A stretch of 6,789 bases of DNA from Pseudomonadota bacterium. GTDB taxonomy: Bacteria; Pseudomonadota; Gammaproteobacteria; Xanthomonadales; Xanthomonadaceae. Under the pieces are notes generated by a model that saw only the letters and a list, made by a program, of their open reading frames with translations, did no database searches and was not told the origin of the DNA. Shown piece by piece: positions 1 to 6,789 of this stretch (positions within the stretch are counted from its first letter, which is position 1; every line of letters begins with the position of its first letter). The DNA is taken from contig JAEWLO010000181.1 of assembly GCA_023457475.1 (NCBI GenBank), positions 1 through 6,789 of the forward strand. The letters are read 5' to 3'. A program made the translations under genes and the position numbers.

Positions 1-70
1 CCGACCCCCGGGGGCTCCCCACCCCACCCACCGCTCGGCCCGGCCAACGGCCGGCGCTCCGGATGGTTCA
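1..70. other. GC-rich downstream tail of the operon
   Basis: These 70 bases follow the RND-2 stop. The stop is doubled (TGATGA), and the overlapping ATG at 71 opens a 23-codon frame running off the window edge (MNHPERRPLAGPSGG...). It has no good Shine-Dalgarno sequence and no recognisable protein signature, so I do not call it a gene. The rest is G/C runs, including a perfect C5G5 palindrome at 5-14. Confidence 0.4.
40..54 (-). terminator. Possible stem-loop after the operon
   Basis: CCGGCC and GGCCGG form a perfect 6-bp stem around a 3-base loop, starting 17 bases after the RND-2 stop. There is no following U-run, so it is not a classical intrinsic terminator; it could be an mRNA 3'-end stabilising hairpin or chance in GC-rich DNA. 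Confidence 0.25.
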
Positions 71-3000
71 TCACGCAGGTTCGATTACGTCCTGGCTGCC
101 CTTCGGCGGCAACCCGCGCGCCCGACGGATGATCCGGGCGGTGGCGCTGGCCATGTCATCCAGCATCGCGTAGATGGTCGGCAGGAACAGCAGGCTGACC
201 ACGGTCGAGAACGCCAGGCCACCGGCAATCGCACGGGCCATCGGGTAGTACGGCGGGCCGTCGCCCAGCAGCTGGGTGTCGGTGAGCGAGATCGGGATCA
301 TCGCCAGGATCGCCGTACCCATGGTCATCATGATCGGACGCAGCCGCTCCCGTGAGCCTTCCACCAGCGCCTGGGTACGGCCCATGCCGCGCCGTCGCAG
401 GTTGTTGATGTGCTCGATCATGACGATACCGTTGTTCACCACCACGCCCATCAACACCAGGATGCCGATGAAGGACATGATCCCGAACGAGGTGCCGGTG
501 ATCCAGAACAGCCAGAACACCCCGAAGATCGAGAACAGCACGCCGCTCATGATCGCGGCCGGGAACAGCAGCGACTCGAACACCGCCGCCATCACCACGT
601 AGATCATCACCAGCGCGATGATCAGATTGAACAGCATCTGCTGCATCGCTTCGTCGTCGTCGCCGTAGTCGCCGCCATCGAAGGTGAAGTTGTATCCCGC
701 CGGGAAGCTCATCGGCTTCAGGATCTCCTCCATTGCCTTGCGCCCTTCCGGTGCGGTCACCTTCTCGGCCAGGTTGGCCTTGATGGTCAGCGTGGTCTGG
801 CGGTTGGTACGCCCCACACGCGTCGCGGACGGCTTGATGCTCACCTCCACCAGGCTCAGCAACGGCACCGAGCGGCCGTCACCGGTGCGTACGGTGAAGC
901 TGGCCAGGTCCTCCGGGCTGCTCTCCTCGGCACCGGCAAAACGTACCCACACCGGCACCTCGCTGTCGCCGCGACGGAACTCGCGCAGCGGCGCACCGCG
1001 CAGCGCCAGGCCGACGAAGCTGGCCACCTGCTCGGCATTGAAGCCGAAGGCTGCCGCGCGCTCGCGGTCGACATGGATGGAGAGCTCGCTGCCCTTCTCG
1101 CCATTGTCGATGCGCACGTCGCGCAGCTCCTTGCGCTGGGCCAGCAACGGCACTACTTCCTCACCGATCTCCTGCAGCATCTGCGTGGAGTCGCCGACCA
1201 GCTGCACCTGCACGCCCTGGTTGCCACCGCCACCACCGCCGTCGCCGCCCTGGTTGCCGACGATGTAATCGGCACGCGCCGAGCGCGGCAGGCCCTTGCG
1301 CAGGCTTTCCTGGACGGCGGCCATGTTCTTGGCGTGCTTCTCGTCGAGCGTGACGATGGTGCTGCTGCCCTCCTGTTCGCTGTACCAGGAATACACCTGG
1401 GTGATATGCAGCTTCTCGCGGTTCTGGTCCAGGTACTGCTCGACCCGTGCGACTTCATCGGACATCTGCGCGCGGGTGTAGGCACCCTTCCAGTTGTAGC
1501 CGATGAACACGTCCTGGCCGCCCTCGCCGCCGAACATGTCGACCTTGGTCAGCTTCATCGGCACGAAACTGATGAGCACCACCATGATGATGCCGAACAC
1601 GCTCCAGCCCCGGTGCTCCAGCGTCCATTGCAGCAGTCCGGCATAGCGGCGCTGCAGGCGTGCGATCACCCCGGTCTGCGAATGCACCAGCTTGGGCGTC
1701 TGCATGCGTGCGGACAGCATCGGGATCAGGCTCACCGCCACCAGCCACGAAGCCAGCAGCGAGACCGAGATGGTGATCGCGATCTGGGCCATGAAGATAC
1801 TGATGTTGTTGGTTTCGCCGAACAGGTTCGGCACGAACACGATGCAGTGGCACAGGGTGCCGGCGCTGAGCGCGATGGCCACGTTGCGGGTGCCGATGAT
1901 CGAAGCCAGGCGCGGCTGGTCGGGCATCCGCTCGCGTTCCTGGTAGATGCTCTCCACCACCACCACGGCGTTGTCGACCAGCATGCCGACCGCCAGCAGC
2001 AGGCCCATCATGGTCAGGATGTTCAGGGTTACGCCGGCGAAGTACATGAAACCGAGCGTGATCACGAAACAGATCGGAATGGCCAGCGTCACCATCAGGG
2101 TGGACGGCCAGTGGCGCAGGAAGAAGAACAGCACCGTGATCGAGAGCAGCAGCCCCACCGCACCGGCCTCGGCCAGCTCCAGCAGCGAGGACGTGACCGT
2201 CTTGCCCTGGTTGTTGATGACCTTGATGTTCACGTCGCGCATCGAAGGCTGCTTGCGGATGGACTCCACCTCAGCGAGTGCAGCGCGCGAGACCTCCACC
2301 AGGTTGGCGCTGCGCTCCTTGTAGATGTCCAGGCCAACGGCCGGGTTGCCATCCAGGCGGCGTCCGTAAGGCATGCGGCTCGGCTTGAGCCGGATGTCGG
2401 CGATGTCGCCGAGGCGCAGGCCTTTGGTGTCGATCACCAGATCACGCAGTTCCTGCAGGTCGGTGATCTCGCCGACCGGCTGGATGCGCACGCGCTGGCC
2501 GTTGTCGTCGATCTGCCCCGCCGATATGGAGAAGTTGAGCGTACGCAGGCGCTCGCTGAGCTCGTTGATGCTCAGGTTGTGCGCGGTGAGGCGGTCGGCA
2601 TTGATGGCGATCTCGACTTCGTTCGGGGGCGCGCCGGAAATCTCCACGCGCGCTACGCCCGGCAGGCGCTCGATGCGCCGCTTGAACTCGCGGTCAAGCA
2701 TGTCGTACGCGCCGGTGAGGTCGCTGGCACTGGCCAGGCGCACCTTGAGCACCGGCTCGTCGCTGCTGGACCACTTGAAGACGTTGTAGCGCTGCAGGTC
2801 GTCGGGCAGATCGGAGCGGATCGCATCGATCCGCTCGCGTGCGTCCGAGGCCGCGATGGCGATGTCGCGGTCCCAGTCGGTGAACTCGATGAAAATGCCG
2901 GCTCCTTCGGACGTCGCCTGGGAGCGCATCCGCTTGATCCCCGTCATCGTGGCCAGCGCCTCTTCGGTCGGGCGGATGATGGTGCGTTCCACCTCCTCCG

Positions 3001-3162
3001 GGGTCGAGCCGGTATAGGGCACCTGCACGAACAGGAACGGAGCGGAAATGTCCGGCAGCGCCTCCAGTGGCAGCCGGAACGCAGCGATCAGTCCCACCAC
3101 CACCAGCGAGACGAAGCACATGATGGTGGTGATGGGACGGCGGATGGAGAACTCGGCGACGC

Positions 3163-3166
<4 letters not shown>
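71..3166 (-). CDS. RND efflux permease, second of a tandem pair, with substituted proton relay (RND-2)
   Basis: This is an inner-membrane RND (ACR_tran) permease of 1031 residues, the usual length for the AcrB-like group. Visible layout: TM1 about 11-31, first periplasmic domain 32-332, TM2-TM6 about 333-482, a short cytoplasmic loop, TM7 about 521-540, second periplasmic domain 541-843, and TM8-TM12 about 844-1001. The two halves show the usual internal duplication. The start at 3166 is chosen because MSVAEFSIRRP is a canonical RND N-terminus, AGGAG lies 5 bases upstream, and the ATG overlaps the previous stop; the open frame extends back to 3409, but the extra 81 residues are a shadow of the upstream gene. 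TM4 reads GMLVDNAVVVVES and TM10 reads GVVVNNGIVMIEH, so the AcrB D408 and K940 positions are both Asn (N399, N911); R941 and T948 in TM11 are kept. It probably works as partner of RND-1. The substrate is not predictable. The family call is near certain; the relay loss is read directly from the codons. Confidence 0.97.
1223..1249 (-). other. Glycine-rich run in the second periplasmic domain of RND-2
   Basis: Residues 640-648 of RND-2 read GGDGGGGGG and are flanked on both sides by NQG. The run lies just before the strand GVQVQLVG, which aligns with GFDFELID of AcrB, so it occupies a porter-domain loop near the substrate entry side. Its codons are mixed GGC and GGT, so it is not a simple pure trinucleotide tract. 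It is probably a flexible linker. Confidence 0.7.
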
Positions 3167-6671
<3,505 letters not shown>

Positions 6672-6675
<4 letters not shown>

Positions 6676-6789
6676 TGGCGGGTCTCCGCCTTGGCCGGGG
6701 CTGCCTTGGCGACCGTGGCAGCCGGCTTCTCGCCGATCACCTGCACGGCGGTCCCGTCGCGCAGGGCCACCTTGCCGGCGGTCACCACC
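6672..6789 (-). CDS. Periplasmic membrane fusion protein (RND adaptor), C-terminal end only
   Basis: Only the last 38 residues plus TGA are inside the window; the gene continues beyond 6789. The visible residues read VVTAGKVALRDGTAVQVIGE, followed by an Ala/Lys/Pro-rich tail ending AETRQ. The pattern VVTAGxVxLRDGxxVxV is typical of the end of the membrane-proximal domain of HlyD/AcrA/MexA-type adaptors, which join the RND permease to an outer-membrane channel. The TGA overlaps the RND-1 ATG as ATGA, which fits the standard adaptor-permease operon order and supports translational coupling. The low-complexity tail is common in this family. Because so little is visible, the lipoprotein signal, hairpin and lipoyl domains cannot be checked, but the motif and position together make the assignment firm. 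Confidence 0.88.
6684..6687 (-). promoter_or_regulatory. Ribosome binding site of RND-1
   Basis: GGAG on the minus strand lies 8 bases before the ATG at 6675, inside the 3' end of the adaptor gene. It supports the 6675 start, and so the 23-residue N-terminal extension of RND-1, although a GGAGGG stretch just before an internal GTG (residue 26) offers a competing start. Confidence 0.6.

Noticed and set aside
650..682. Acidic run GDYGDDDE before TM8 of RND-2
   Set aside because: It looks like a possible cation site, but it is short and sits in the periplasmic linker, where charged residues are ordinary. There is no metal-RND signature in either protein to support it.

Overview
This is a GC-rich stretch whose genes all lie on the minus strand. 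It holds most of a drug-efflux-type operon of the resistance-nodulation-division (RND) class. Read in the direction of transcription (6789 down to 1), it contains the last 38 codons of a periplasmic membrane fusion protein (MFP, adaptor), a complete large RND permease of 1170 residues (called RND-1 here), and a second complete RND permease of 1031 residues (RND-2). A short GC-rich tail of 70 bases follows. Both gene junctions are ATGA stop/start overlaps and both permeases have a purine-rich Shine-Dalgarno sequence, so the three genes are almost certainly one translationally coupled transcript. The promoter must lie upstream of the window, and no outer-membrane channel gene is visible.

Gene order, GC content and protein style suggest a Gram-negative proteobacterium, plausibly Xanthomonadaceae (Stenotrophomonas/Xanthomonas-like). 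This is inference from general resemblance, not a database match. The expected machine is a tripartite pump: an inner-membrane RND trimer joined by the periplasmic adaptor to a TolC-like channel encoded elsewhere.

The most interesting point is the asymmetry between the tandem permeases. RND-1 keeps every proton-relay residue I could place against AcrB (D474/D475 in TM4, K1050 in TM10, R1080 and T1087 in TM11). RND-2 has asparagine at two of the central positions (D398-N399 in TM4 and N911 in TM10, equivalent to AcrB D408 and K940). This suggests a heteromeric RND pump in which RND-1 carries the proton cycle and RND-2 is a relay-deficient partner, perhaps for substrate binding or conformational coupling.

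RND-1 also carries two additions relative to an ordinary RND of about 1040 residues. One is an Ala/Ser-rich, low-complexity insert of about 45 residues in the first periplasmic domain, with a near-duplicated QSAN segment. The other is an enlarged cytoplasmic loop between TM6 and TM7 containing an extra hydrophobic, Trp-rich segment. RND-2 has a glycine-rich run in its second periplasmic domain. I see no tRNA, rRNA, CRISPR array, insertion sequence or phage feature.
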